From positions 1 through 64,000 of the forward strand of contig NZ_QLYX01000026.1 of assembly GCF_003289645.1 (NCBI RefSeq): 64,000 nucleotides of DNA, given 5' to 3'. Source of the DNA: Actinomadura craniellae. Lineage in GTDB: Bacteria; Actinomycetota; Actinomycetes; Streptosporangiales; Streptosporangiaceae. The notes below the pieces were generated by a model, which saw only the letters and a list, made by a program, of their open reading frames with translations, was not told the origin of the DNA and searched no databases. Shown in pieces: positions 1 to 7,453 of the stretch (position 1 is its first letter; each line of letters opens with the position of its first letter). The translations under genes were made by a program, and so were the position numbers.

Positions 1-8
1 TGGGGCAC

Positions 9-71
9 GAGGACCTCCTACGGGTGCGGAGTGGCTGTGTGGTAGCTCCACACCACACCTGGGAGGTCCTC
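9..71. repeat. Nested inverted repeat (10-bp arms, inner hairpin)
   Basis: GAGGACCTCC at 9-18 is matched by its reverse complement at 62-71. Between them GTGTGG (37-42) and CCACAC (48-53) form a second hairpin around TAGCT. It could be a transcription terminator, the end of an insertion sequence or a recombination site. No transposase can be recognised beside it. Confidence 0.5.
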
Positions 72-140
72 CCTATTTCAACAACATCCGGCCCGTGTCG
101 CCGTCACCAACGTCCATGAGCAGTACAACTAGCCCGCGCC

Positions 141-407
141 GTGACCCGCTTCGAGGGCATCACGCGGGAGAGGAAGAAGTCCGACGCGATCGTGCTCGCC
201 AACCTCGGCCTCGCCTACATCCGGCAGCGCAAACTCGATGAAGCAGTGGGAAGTTTGCACGAAGCCATCGACGTTTTGGAAGCCACCCGAGGTGGGGGAG
301 GGCTCAACCTGGCCTTCGCCGCTGGCCGCGAACTCCGCCCCTGGCAACGCGAACGGACCGTCCAGGAGATCAACGACCGGCTGCTCGGCTTGATGTCGGC
401 CGCATAG
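141..407 (+). pseudogene. C-terminal remnant of a TPR-containing transcriptional regulator
   Basis: The 88-residue reading frame contains one tetratricopeptide-like helical pair (ANLGLAYIRQRKLDEAVGSL, about residues 20-39) followed by a Gly-rich turn and RPW motif. This resembles the C-terminal end of the long actinomycete XRE/TPR regulators, which are normally several hundred residues. An in-frame stop lies only 24 bases upstream (117-119), and no HTH part is present before it, so this is most likely a 5'-truncated remnant. It starts at a GTG without a clear ribosome binding site. It lies 17 bases upstream of the cyclo-ligase gene. The family assignment rests on pattern memory of the C-terminal end only. 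Confidence 0.45.
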
Positions 408-424
408 CAGCATACGAATCAGGC

Positions 425-1147
425 ATGGACGTCGACCAGGCCAAGCAGGAAGCGCGGGAACGGATGTGGGCTCTCCTGGAACGGGAGAAGGTGGTCCACG
501 AGCTCGGCGTCCACGGCCACATCCCCGACTTTGTTGGGTCCGAGCAGGCCGCCGAACTGCTCACCACCCTGCCGGCCTGGCAGTCGGCCCGGGTCGTCAA
601 GTCCAACCCTGACCGGGCCCAGCTCCCGGTCCGCGCCCGGGCGCTCGACGAGGGCAAGCTCGTCTACATGGCCGTCCCTCGACTGGCCGACGAGAAGCCT
701 TTCTACGAGCTCAACCCGGCTGCTCTGACCGCGCCTGGCATCGAGGCGGCCAGAAGCAAGGTCGCCGAGACTCTGGTTCCCAAGGTCGGTCTCGACCGGA
801 TGCGTCCGATCGGCCTCGTCATCTGCGGCACGGTAGCTGTCAACCGGTACGGCGTCCGTCTCGGCAAGGGCGCCGGCTACTCCGACATCGAATTCGCGCT
901 AGCCCAGGAGTCTGGCTTGATCGATCCGAAGACAGTCATCGTTACGACTGTCCACCCGCTTCAAGTGGTCGACGAACTTTTGCCCGAGGCTAGGCACGAC
1001 TTTCGCGTCGACTTCATCGTCACGCCCAACGAGATCATCGCTTGTGACCGCCACCCACGTCCGAGTGGGCTGGTTTGGGACCAGCTGAACGAGGAAAAGA
1101 TCACGAACATCCCAGTGCTGAGCTCCCGGCGTCCTCACAGCCGGTGA
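425..1147 (+). CDS. 5-formyltetrahydrofolate cyclo-ligase family protein
   Basis: At 240 residues this fits the 5-FCL/MTHFS family, which converts 5-formyl-THF to 5,10-methenyl-THF with ATP in the cytoplasm. The C-terminal half shows the family pattern: a conserved hydrophobic strand, then RYGVRLGKGAGYSDIEFA (about residues 140-157), equivalent to the canonical GxRLGxGxGYYDR substrate/phosphate loop. The canonical YYD is YSD here, as in the larger MTHFS-domain paralogs of actinomycetes and eukaryotes, so the substrate may differ from classical 5-FCL. The ATG at 425 has only a weak ribosome binding site. It is cargo of the integrated element and lies just downstream of the regulator remnant. 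Confidence 0.8.
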   Translation: MDVDQAKQEARERMWALLEREKVVHELGVHGHIPDFVGSEQAAELLTTLPAWQSARVVKSNPDRAQLPVRARALDEGKLVYMAVPRLADEKPFYELNPAALTAPGIEAARSKVAETLVPKVGLDRMRPIGLVICGTVAVNRYGVRLGKGAGYSDIEFALAQESGLIDPKTVIVTTVHPLQVVDELLPEARHDFRVDFIVTPNEIIACDRHPRPSGLVWDQLNEEKITNIPVLSSRRPHSR

Positions 1148-1436
1148 TCTTGCTTGATCGTTCTCCTCTGCGCTGGTCCTACCTGTCTCCGGTGGGGGAT
1201 CGAGCGGCAACCCCTCGGACGACCGCCACACCTGAGCTGGACCAGGGATAGGTGATACGGCCAGGGTGAGGTGGGAAGCTGGCCAGAACGTGAGCAGTGC
1301 TGATGCCCGTCACCGAGCATGCTCAAGCCCGGGGCGAGGATCGATAGAAACGATCTTTGCTTCTGCGCCTCAGGAGCTTGTAGTGAGGAATTTTGTCGGT
1401 GGGCTGGGTAAGAATCATGGTGAAGGAGGAGAGGTC

Positions 1437-1697
1437 ATGGCTAAGAACGATCACGAAGCCGACCAGGATCTATCCCCGCCGAATGGATGCCGGTGGTGCG
1501 GTATCGAAGCCTATGAACATCTGCAGCGCTGGAAGCCGCCGGTAGGATGGCACCAGTGGGAAGAGCCGACTGTTGAGCAGCGTAAGAAGCGAATGCTGGA
1601 ACGTCGTCGGCGTGCTAAGCGAGGAACCGGTAACCTGGCATCTTCGTTTACTCAGCCGCTTGCCGTAGCTCGGCGAATACTTCCCGCAACTGCGTAG
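1437..1697 (+). CDS. Small CxxC hypothetical protein
   Basis: The ATG at 1437 is preceded by a strong GGAGGAG ribosome binding site at the right spacing, so it is preferred over longer in-frame starts. The 86-residue product is charged and Trp-rich. It has a CRWC motif near residue 20, a WKPPVGWHQWEEP stretch, then an Arg/Lys-rich helix (KKRMLERRRRAKRG). The single CxxC pair plus nearby His could bind a metal together with another chain, and the basic helix could bind nucleic acid. The family is not recognised. Its last 50 bases overlap the 3' end of the OLD nuclease gene on the opposite strand. The roughly 290 bases upstream (1148-1436) hold no other gene I can support. Confidence 0.55.
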   Translation: MAKNDHEADQDLSPPNGCRWCGIEAYEHLQRWKPPVGWHQWEEPTVEQRKKRMLERRRRAKRGTGNLASSFTQPLAVARRILPATA

Positions 1698-3510
1698 GAA
1701 CGTCTTCGGGACGCTTTAGCGCACAAGCCAACTGGTACATCATCTCCGGCTTGCCACCTGGGCCAACATCACTCTTGTCGCGAAGCGTCAACTGAACACT
1801 GGTGCTGAACTTCCTGCTGTTCCGCAGCTCGGCAAAGTCCGAGGGGAGCCACGGGTCGCTCTTGGGCCAGATTTCGTTGGCGATCTTGGCCCAGAGTTCA
1901 TTGCTGAAGAGTTCTTCAAGCTCGTTAAACTGTTGTGGCTCGCCAACAAACTTCACCATCTTGTTCACCGCCTCCCTGCTTCCGAAGAATCTGATGAGGC
2001 GGTCAACCTTGAACAGTCCTTTGGCGGCAGTGCGACTATCGGCGTCGACCATAAGCATGACAGAGCGGCCGTGCTTCACGAGGTAGCTGGCCAAGTGCAG
2101 TGCACCCTCATTGTTGAAGCAGGCCCACAGCGCGATTCCTGCTGCCTGCAACGACATGCCCTCAGAAAGGCGGAAGAGGATTGGAATGGCTTGCTGCTCA
2201 GTATCTCCCTCAACTGCTAGGAAGCATCGTTCGTGGAGTAGAACGGAATTGCGAAGTCCGAGAGAAGCGGCGATTTGCTTGAGGTGCAGGTCGATGGAGT
2301 GATGAGTGTCTGAGCCCAAGCGTTCGATCGTTGTGCGGCCATTTTCTAGCTTGAGGTGTACAACATCAGAGATGTCGACACCATCGATCAGGTTCATCGA
2401 ATGTGTGGCGACAACGACGTTTACGTTAGGGAGTGCTGCTTGATCACGGATCAGTTGCATGATCGTGCGCTGGTGCTTGTAGTCGAGGTGAGTGTCCGGC
2501 TCGTCGTACAGGATGATGGTCTGAAGCGGCGGCGGCCCTTCGTTGGTCGCATTGTCATCGGTGGTCTCGGGTGCGGTTCTGCTTTCCTGCTCCAGCAACT
2601 CGCTCATCCACTCCCAGATTGCGAGAGAGATTCGCCGGTTGCTGCCGAGGCCTGAACGGTCCAGTCCTACCGCCTCGCCTGAATTACGGGCAATTTTGAG
2701 CGGGGCGCCTCGAAAGCCATAGTCGAAGGCTACGTCAGGCTCAACAAAAACTTCGGTTAGATCTGGGCAGCGGGCGTGGATGTGATCGCACAATGATTTT
2801 GCATCGATCCGAAGGCGCTCTTTTACTTCGCTTTCCAGTTCCTGTAGTTGTCCGCTGATTTGGTTGTCATCAACATGGGATTCGAAGCGTTCCTTAAGTG
2901 CAACTTTGACGGCTTGGTCTGGCTTCGCTGCTTTGCCGTCGAAGGGAAGAACGCGTGGCATTCGCTTTTCAAGTTCACTTGGAATCTGAACCCAGCCCAT
3001 GCTGCTGGAATGCTCAATTCCATAAGTGCGCAGGGCGGCTTCAAGGTCGGCGCGTTTTGAGGAAGCGGTTGAGACTCCCAGTTCTTTGACGATCGTCTTA
3101 AGCTCGGGCACCAAGAAGCGGCTCAGGTCTTGCAGTCGTTCGTCGTCGGGCAGTCGCGCCCAGTATTCAAGTCGCCCGATTAGTTCTTCGCCTGCTTGTC
3201 GGCGGATGAGTACGGTTTCTGGCAAGCCGAAATGCGACTGCTCCCACGGGTCTAGCGTGAAAATACCTTCGACCGCTGTAAGCTCGCACCGCCTTGGTTG
3301 AGACTGCTCTTTAGAGCCTTCAGCGGGGGACTCGTAAGTCCGGTCAACTTCAGAGAGTTTGTAGTCAGCTACCAGGAACTGTAGTGCAGACAGAGCTGCA
3401 CTCTTTCCGCCGTCATTATGCCCTGCGAGGATGGTGGGACTTCCGACAGGTATGTCTCTCACATTCTGCAGAGAGCGGAATCCCATGACCGTGTAGTTCT
3501 TGAGGTGCAC
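1648..3510 (-). CDS. OLD-family ATP-dependent endonuclease (ATPase plus TOPRIM)
   Basis: The N-terminal part is an ABC/SMC-like ATPase: Walker A AGHNDGGKS near residue 30, a signature-like SGLGSNRRISLAIW stretch, Walker B TIILYDEPDTHLD near residue 336 and an H-loop VVATHS. The C-terminal part is a TOPRIM nuclease: acidic VEGDTEQQ near residue 434 and LMVDADS near residue 488. This is the OLD (overcoming lysogenization defect) architecture; family members cut DNA and several act in phage defence. No UvrD-like partner (GajB) or other conserved partner is adjacent, so a stand-alone (class 1) OLD is more likely than Gabija. I chose GTG 3510 because it puts the first beta strand (HLKNYTVMGFRSL) at the N terminus; GTG 3573 would add 21 residues. 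GC is lower than in the core genes. Confidence 0.85.
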   Translation of the reverse strand: MHLKNYTVMGFRSLQNVRDIPVGSPTILAGHNDGGKSAALSALQFLVADYKLSEVDRTYESPAEGSKEQSQPRRCELTAVEGIFTLDPWEQSHFGLPETVLIRRQAGEELIGRLEYWARLPDDERLQDLSRFLVPELKTIVKELGVSTASSKRADLEAALRTYGIEHSSSMGWVQIPSELEKRMPRVLPFDGKAAKPDQAVKVALKERFESHVDDNQISGQLQELESEVKERLRIDAKSLCDHIHARCPDLTEVFVEPDVAFDYGFRGAPLKIARNSGEAVGLDRSGLGSNRRISLAIWEWMSELLEQESRTAPETTDDNATNEGPPPLQTIILYDEPDTHLDYKHQRTIMQLIRDQAALPNVNVVVATHSMNLIDGVDISDVVHLKLENGRTTIERLGSDTHHSIDLHLKQIAASLGLRNSVLLHERCFLAVEGDTEQQAIPILFRLSEGMSLQAAGIALWACFNNEGALHLASYLVKHGRSVMLMVDADSRTAAKGLFKVDRLIRFFGSREAVNKMVKFVGEPQQFNELEELFSNELWAKIANEIWPKSDPWLPSDFAELRNSRKFSTSVQLTLRDKSDVGPGGKPEMMYQLACALKRPEDVPTQLREVFAELRQAAE

Positions 3511-3803
3511 GGTATCTAGCCACTCCGTTCTGAGAGTAGAGGCTGTCGCGAGGAGAAGCCCCGGTGTCGTCACTCGCGTCCTGTGCGCTGCAGAAGCCCC
3601 AGAAATAACTTGCGCAGCATCCTATAACAACGAAGCCCTGTGTACCTGCTCATCCAGTACTTCCGGTAGATGGTGCTGCGCCAACATCAGACTGAGACTG
3701 AATTTCAAGGTCATCTAGCGAGGCCTCGGGTGATACGCCCTCGTCAGCCGACGTGTACGTGACGCCGTGGTGCTTGAGCGGTGCTCTCTATGGGGCTCGT
3801 TGG

Positions 3804-5138
3804 TCAACCTCGACGGATCTTGGACAAGGCTTTGAGGGCGGTTTCGTCGGCGTCAGGGAGGGTGTGGAGGTACTTCTCGGTGGTGGCGATGGTGCTGTGG
3901 CCGAGGCGTTCTTTGACGACCTGGAGGTCGGCGCCGCCAGCCAGTAACCAGGAGGCGTGGGCGTGGCGGAGGTCGTGGACGCGGGGCTTGAAGCCGAGGT
4001 CAGCCACGGTGCGGGCGGGGTCCCAGATCTGGCGGCGGAACCAGTCGCGGGGGATGTGGCCGTCGGTGTCGCGGAGGCGCGGCGGGCGGGGATTGTCCCT
4101 GCCGTCAGCGCGGCGTTTGGCGCGGTAGACGGCGTAGGAGTTCTTGCAGTGGCCGCAGCGGCATTTGGCCAGGTTGTAGGCGGTCATGGTGCCGTGCTTG
4201 TAGCGGCGGCCGGCTTCGTTGGGTTCGGTGAGGCCGAGTTCGTCCGGGTCGACGGGTTGTCGCGGGCGGGATTTGGGGCCGTCGTCGTTGCGGTAGACGA
4301 AGAGGAGGTCGCCGTCGGCGAGGCGTTCGGCCTCGACGTGGGTGCGGAGCTTCTCGGTGATCTGAGTGCTGAGCTTGAGGCGGCGGTACTCCTTGTCCTT
4401 GGGATACTCCTTGACCAGGAAGCGTCCGCCGGTGGGGTGGTAGTCCCGGCTGAGTTCCATCACGGTGCGGCTGACGGTCAGGATGCGGGTGTCGAGGTCG
4501 ATGTCCTTGACGCGCAGCTCGGTCAGCTCGCCCCAGCGCAGGCCGCTCTCGATCGACATTTCGATCAGCAGTTGGGCGTCGGCGGTGGGCAGTGCGCGGT
4601 AGAGCCTGTCGAACTGCTCGGCTGTGATGATCTTGCGGGGTTTCCTGGGGACGGTCGGGGTCTTCACGCCCTTTGAGGGGTGCAGGAAGATCACCTGGTC
4701 GTCGAAGGCCGTGGTGAAGGTGGCGTTGAGGATCGAAGCCTTGCAGTACTGGATCGTGCGGGGCGAGGCGCCCTTCCTCTGCATCTTCACGACCCACTCG
4801 CGCACGTACTCGGGGAGGATGTCGCGCATCTTCATCGGCCCGAACTCCGACATGAGGTGCAGGTTGATGTGTCGGGTGTAGCTCTCGCGGGTCGAGGGCT
4901 CCATTGAGTGGTTGGGAAGCCACTTCTCCTCGACGTAGGTCTTGAACGTCTGCCGGCCGCGGCGCGGGTCGCCGAGCCTGCCCTCGGCGAGCTTGGCCTC
5001 GGCCCGCTGCCAGGCCTTGTTCGCCTCCTTCTCGGTGGCGTACGTCCCGGCCGACTGGCGGACGCCCTTCACGTCGTCGTACAGCGCCTGGAACCGGACC
5101 GTGCCGTTGCGGCCGATCCGCTTGCGCGTGAAGCCCAC
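3804..5138 (-). CDS. Site-specific tyrosine recombinase (phage-type integrase)
   Basis: The 444-residue protein has an N-terminal arm-binding domain (about 1-65), a SAM-like core-binding domain (65-165) and a catalytic domain. Catalytic residues are visible: R201 in SGLRWGEL, the HDLR box (H388, R391), H414 in RLGHSTIATT and nucleophile Y423. An insertion between the second strand group and the HxxR box carries a CRCGHC cluster (C326, C328, C331) followed by a basic YAVYRAKRRADG stretch, as in a subset of actinobacterial integrases. The gene starts about 160 bases from the attachment site, and the element extends downstream of it. No separate excisionase gene is visible. It probably integrates the element into tRNA-Pro. 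Confidence 0.95.
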   Translation of the reverse strand: MGFTRKRIGRNGTVRFQALYDDVKGVRQSAGTYATEKEANKAWQRAEAKLAEGRLGDPRRGRQTFKTYVEEKWLPNHSMEPSTRESYTRHINLHLMSEFGPMKMRDILPEYVREWVVKMQRKGASPRTIQYCKASILNATFTTAFDDQVIFLHPSKGVKTPTVPRKPRKIITAEQFDRLYRALPTADAQLLIEMSIESGLRWGELTELRVKDIDLDTRILTVSRTVMELSRDYHPTGGRFLVKEYPKDKEYRRLKLSTQITEKLRTHVEAERLADGDLLFVYRNDDGPKSRPRQPVDPDELGLTEPNEAGRRYKHGTMTAYNLAKCRCGHCKNSYAVYRAKRRADGRDNPRPPRLRDTDGHIPRDWFRRQIWDPARTVADLGFKPRVHDLRHAHASWLLAGGADLQVVKERLGHSTIATTEKYLHTLPDADETALKALSKIRRG

Positions 5139-5163
5139 CCGACCCCCCCGAGAGCTTGATCGC

Positions 5164-5205
5164 TTGTCACTCGTTTGTCACTGGATCTTGTGTGATCCAG
5201 TGACA
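5164..5205. promoter_or_regulatory. Repeat cluster upstream of the integrase (candidate arm sites or operator)
   Basis: TTGTCACT occurs directly at 5164-5171 and 5175-5182, and the second copy is part of a perfect 12-bp inverted repeat (5176-5187 and 5194-5205, loop TTGTGT). The cluster lies between the integrase start and the attachment core. Integrase or excisionase arm-type binding, or autorepression, is inferred from position. Confidence 0.5.
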
Positions 5206-5299
5206 CGCACAAGAACTGTTCAACACCAGCCCAAGCCGCTGACCTGCAGCTTAACGCGAATTGAAGCGATTGGCTACGGAGAGTATTGAACGTAATCAG

Positions 5300-5344
5300 G
5301 GCTTTGGGTGCACGAGGCCGTGGGTTCGAATCCCGCCACCCCGA
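5300..5344 (+). other. Attachment site: 3' part of tRNA-Pro(UGG)
   Basis: From the anticodon loop TTTGGGT (5303-5309, anticodon TGG) through the variable region, the T arm (GTGGG, loop TTCGAAT, CCCGC) and the acceptor 3' strand CACCCCG plus A, the sequence is that of a tRNA-Pro gene. Upstream there is no D arm or 5' acceptor strand and the 5' anticodon-stem strand does not pair, so this is not a functional tRNA. It is the 3' duplicate left by integration between the anticodon loop and the 3' end. The intact tRNA should lie at the other element end, outside the window. Confidence 0.8.
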
Positions 5345-5361
5345 CACGAAGTCCCAGTTCA

Positions 5362-5394
5362 GAGGCTCGGTCGCCACTCCGGTGATCGAGCCTC
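5362..5394 (+). terminator. Hairpin downstream of the tRNA-Pro fragment
   Basis: GAGGCTCGGTC (5362-5372) pairs with GATCGAGCCTC (5384-5394), one G-T pair. It sits 18 bases after the tRNA acceptor end, so it is probably the original terminator of the chromosomal tRNA-Pro gene. This marks the chromosome side of the junction. Confidence 0.6.
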
Positions 5395-5428
5395 TTGATC
5401 GTTTGCCATTAGGGCTGAACGTGATCAG

Positions 5429-5455
5429 GGTCCCGCCCGTGACGAGGGTGGGACC
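5429..5455. terminator. GC-rich hairpin
   Basis: GGTCCCGCCC (5429-5438) pairs with GGGTGGGACC (5446-5455). No T-run follows. It lies between the tRNA terminator and the SUKH gene end and could terminate transcription from the right. The whole 5139-5581 stretch otherwise holds only the repeats and att site listed here. Confidence 0.35.
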
Positions 5456-5581
5456 TGGCAGGATTCCGTGAGAGGTGGCGTTGAACGCGCTCGAACGCTG
5501 GATACCGGTTCCTTCACCGGATCTGGTGACACGCCGGTCGGTGTCTGTGATGTCGGGGCTACGGAGGTCCGCGCGGCTTCG

Positions 5582-6154
5582 CTAGTCCTGCAGGAGATTG
5601 CGCACGTACCGTAGGACCAAGAACCAGGTCGATTCGGGATGCTCCATGGCGAGGGCGTCTACTTGGCGCATTCGGTGCAGCAGCCTCCGCTCGGCGCCCT
5701 GAGGGTCGGCGCCTTCGTCGGTGCCGGCCTCGACGTCGTACTCGGGCCTCTCCTCTTCCAACGCGTGGAGGAAGTACGCCAGCCTGTCGACGTTTGTGTT
5801 GAGCAGGTGCGGAGGACCGTTCTCCGGGATGGAGTACACCACCCCTGTGGTCGTGTCCACGATGACGTCGTCCAGGGCGATCCCGCCCAGGGTCAGCCAG
5901 GCCGACATGTCGAACGGGCAGCTCGGATGCCTCTGCGTGACCGCCTGCCATGCGTCGCCGCCGATCCGCAGGTCGCCATCGAGAAGGAGCTGGTCGGCCT
6001 CGAACCAGCCGACCTGGTCCGGCAGGCCGACCTCCCGCAGGAAGGTCCGGGTCGGCTCGTGCGCGATCGCGGCGAGCGCGCGGTCATCCAAGGTGACCAG
6101 TTCATCGGCGGGAAAGACGGACTCCATCATGGTCCGGTCGATCAAGGGGCTCAT
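5582..6154 (-). CDS. SUKH-4-type immunity protein
   Basis: The 190-residue cytosolic protein matches the SUKH-4 pattern of actinomycetes: an N-terminal helix with TFLREVGLPDQ, a central beta region with LGGIALDDVIVDTTTGVVYS and IPENG, and the characteristic NTNVDRLAYFLHALEE helix near its end. SUKH proteins are mostly immunity proteins that neutralise polymorphic toxins. No toxin gene is adjacent, so it is an orphan here. ATG 6154 is chosen because the family similarity begins there and GAGG lies upstream; an in-frame start at 6214 would add 20 residues. It is the first chromosomal gene right of the island junction. Confidence 0.7.
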   Translation of the reverse strand: MSPLIDRTMMESVFPADELVTLDDRALAAIAHEPTRTFLREVGLPDQVGWFEADQLLLDGDLRIGGDAWQAVTQRHPSCPFDMSAWLTLGGIALDDVIVDTTTGVVYSIPENGPPHLLNTNVDRLAYFLHALEEERPEYDVEAGTDEGADPQGAERRLLHRMRQVDALAMEHPESTWFLVLRYVRNLLQD

Positions 6155-6283
6155 GGATCCGCATCCTCGCGCTGAACGGTGGTTCGCGGCGACCAGCCGG
6201 GCGATGGGCGGCACGGCGTCCCGGACGCCGACCGGCGCGTCACCGGACCTGGTGAACCTAGGTGGGCACCGTACTGGAGGTCG

Positions 6284-7021
6284 TCAGGCGGGCTTCTCCC
6301 AGAGCGAGACATGACCGCGGCTCTCGCTGGTGAAGGGTCGGCGCGCCCACCCGCTCCAGCGCTCGCGCAGTCGCAGCCCCGCGAGCTGGGCCATCAGGTC
6401 CAGTTCCGCCGGCCACACGTACCGGAAGGGGATCGAGGTGTGGTCACCGCGCCCGTCGACCACCTCGATGTGGTGCGAGGTCATCGCCTGAGCGGCGACG
6501 TCGTAGACGTCGAAACCCCACCGGGTGCGGCTTGTGCGGAACGGCACGACGTCCTGCCCGGGCGGGAGCCGGCGCAGCTCGGGGATCATGGTCTCGACGA
6601 CGAAGCAGCCGCCGGGTTCCAGGTGGGCCGCGGCGTTGCGGAAGCAGGCCACCTGTTCCGCCTGGGTCGTCAAATTCATGATCGTGTTGAAGACCAGATA
6701 GACGACCGAGAATGTCCCGTCCACCCGCGTGGTCGCGAAATCGCCGATCGTCACGCCGATCGCGTCGCCGTCCGGTTCGGCGCGCAGCCGGGCGACCATC
6801 GCCCGTGACAGGTCGATGCCGTGGACCGTCACTCCACGGCGTGCCAGAGGCAGCGCGATGCGTCCCGTGCCCACACCCAGTTCCAGGGCCCGGCCCTCGC
6901 CGGCCAACTCCGCCAGGACGTCGACCGCCGGGTCCACGACGTTCGGCTCGAACATCTCCGCCGACGACTGGTCGTACCTCGCCGCGACACGTTCCCCGAA
7001 GTAGCCGTCAGGATCGCTCAC
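6284..7021 (-). CDS. Class I SAM-dependent methyltransferase
   Basis: This 245-residue protein has a Rossmann methyltransferase fold: motif I LELGVGTGR at residues 46-54, an acidic ribose-binding strand VHGIDLS (68-74) and the later motif VVYLVFNTIMNL. The pattern is that of the Methyltransf_25 group. The C-terminal half (roughly 150-245) has beta strands and a GRGDHTSIPFRYVWP stretch resembling stand-alone small-molecule methyltransferases in actinomycetes. The substrate cannot be told. No biosynthetic genes are adjacent, and it is probably monocistronic. Confidence 0.85.
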   Translation of the reverse strand: MSDPDGYFGERVAARYDQSSAEMFEPNVVDPAVDVLAELAGEGRALELGVGTGRIALPLARRGVTVHGIDLSRAMVARLRAEPDGDAIGVTIGDFATTRVDGTFSVVYLVFNTIMNLTTQAEQVACFRNAAAHLEPGGCFVVETMIPELRRLPPGQDVVPFRTSRTRWGFDVYDVAAQAMTSHHIEVVDGRGDHTSIPFRYVWPAELDLMAQLAGLRLRERWSGWARRPFTSESRGHVSLWEKPA

Positions 7022-7453
7022 CGCCGGACCGTACCGCCGCAGATCCCGCCATGCCAGCGCTTTTCTGCAGGCCCCGCGCGATTCGGGGTCGTTCGTCCCG
7101 CCACGTCGAACACCATGACAGAGGGAAGCCGGCGCCGAGATCGAAGCGACTCTCAGCGGCGAGTTCCTGAGGTGCCCGGGCTAGGATCCGCCGGTGACTG
7201 AGGGTGCGGAAAGCCCGCGGTTCCCGTCGGCGAAGCTGGAATCTCACGCGAGTCGTTCTCGAACCCGACCGGCTGGCCACGTTGACCGCTGCTCGCGGGG
7301 GGGCGGAACTCCGGGCGGGCTCCAGCGTACCCGCCGGCATCTGCGGTGCTCCTGTGAACGGAGCAGCGCTGGCAGGTCGTTCCGGGGACGCGAGGGCAGC
7401 GTCGTCGGCCGGTAAGGATCTCAAGGACCGCGGAGCCTGCTGTGCCTGGCCGT
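7022..7453. other. Gene-free stretch with a possible leaderless promoter and decayed gene
   Basis: No convincing gene is seen in 432 bases. TAGGAT at 7183-7188 lies just upstream of a GTG at 7194, the geometry of a leaderless actinobacterial start. The frame from it runs 73 codons with a composition unlike a folded protein. A second frame from 7204 contains a more protein-like stretch (VVLEPDRLATLTAARGG). A frameshifted remnant is possible. Confidence 0.3.

Larger units (their letters stand above)
1..5344. mobile_element. Right part of an integrated genetic element at tRNA-Pro(UGG)
   Basis: The interval ends in a duplicated 3' part of a tRNA-Pro gene and has a tyrosine integrase just inside that end, reading away from it. 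This is the usual layout of integrative elements and prophage remnants that use a tRNA gene as attB. The cargo visible here is a truncated regulator, a 5-formyltetrahydrofolate cyclo-ligase, a small CxxC protein and an OLD-type nuclease. The OLD gene is clearly less GC-rich than the flanking chromosome, which fits transfer. The left end and the reconstituted full tRNA are outside the window, so size and class (ICE, plasmid-like or defence island) cannot be told. No replication or conjugation gene is seen. Confidence 0.7.

Noticed and set aside
49-131. Short peptide ending NVHEQYN before the regulator remnant as a transposase end
   Set aside because: Only about 27 codons and no known transposase motif; the similarity to an insertion sequence end is not supportable from sequence alone.
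1266-1436. Longer start for the small CxxC protein
   Set aside because: The strong ribosome binding site lies just before 1437 and the added part has no protein character.
1648-3573. Gabija (GajA) assignment of the OLD protein
   Set aside because: No UvrD/PcrA-like GajB gene is next to it. The neighbour on one side is the integrase, on the other the small CxxC gene.
5281-5344. A complete functional tRNA-Pro gene
   Set aside because: No D arm, 5' acceptor strand or 5' anticodon stem precedes the anticodon loop; only the 3' part is present.
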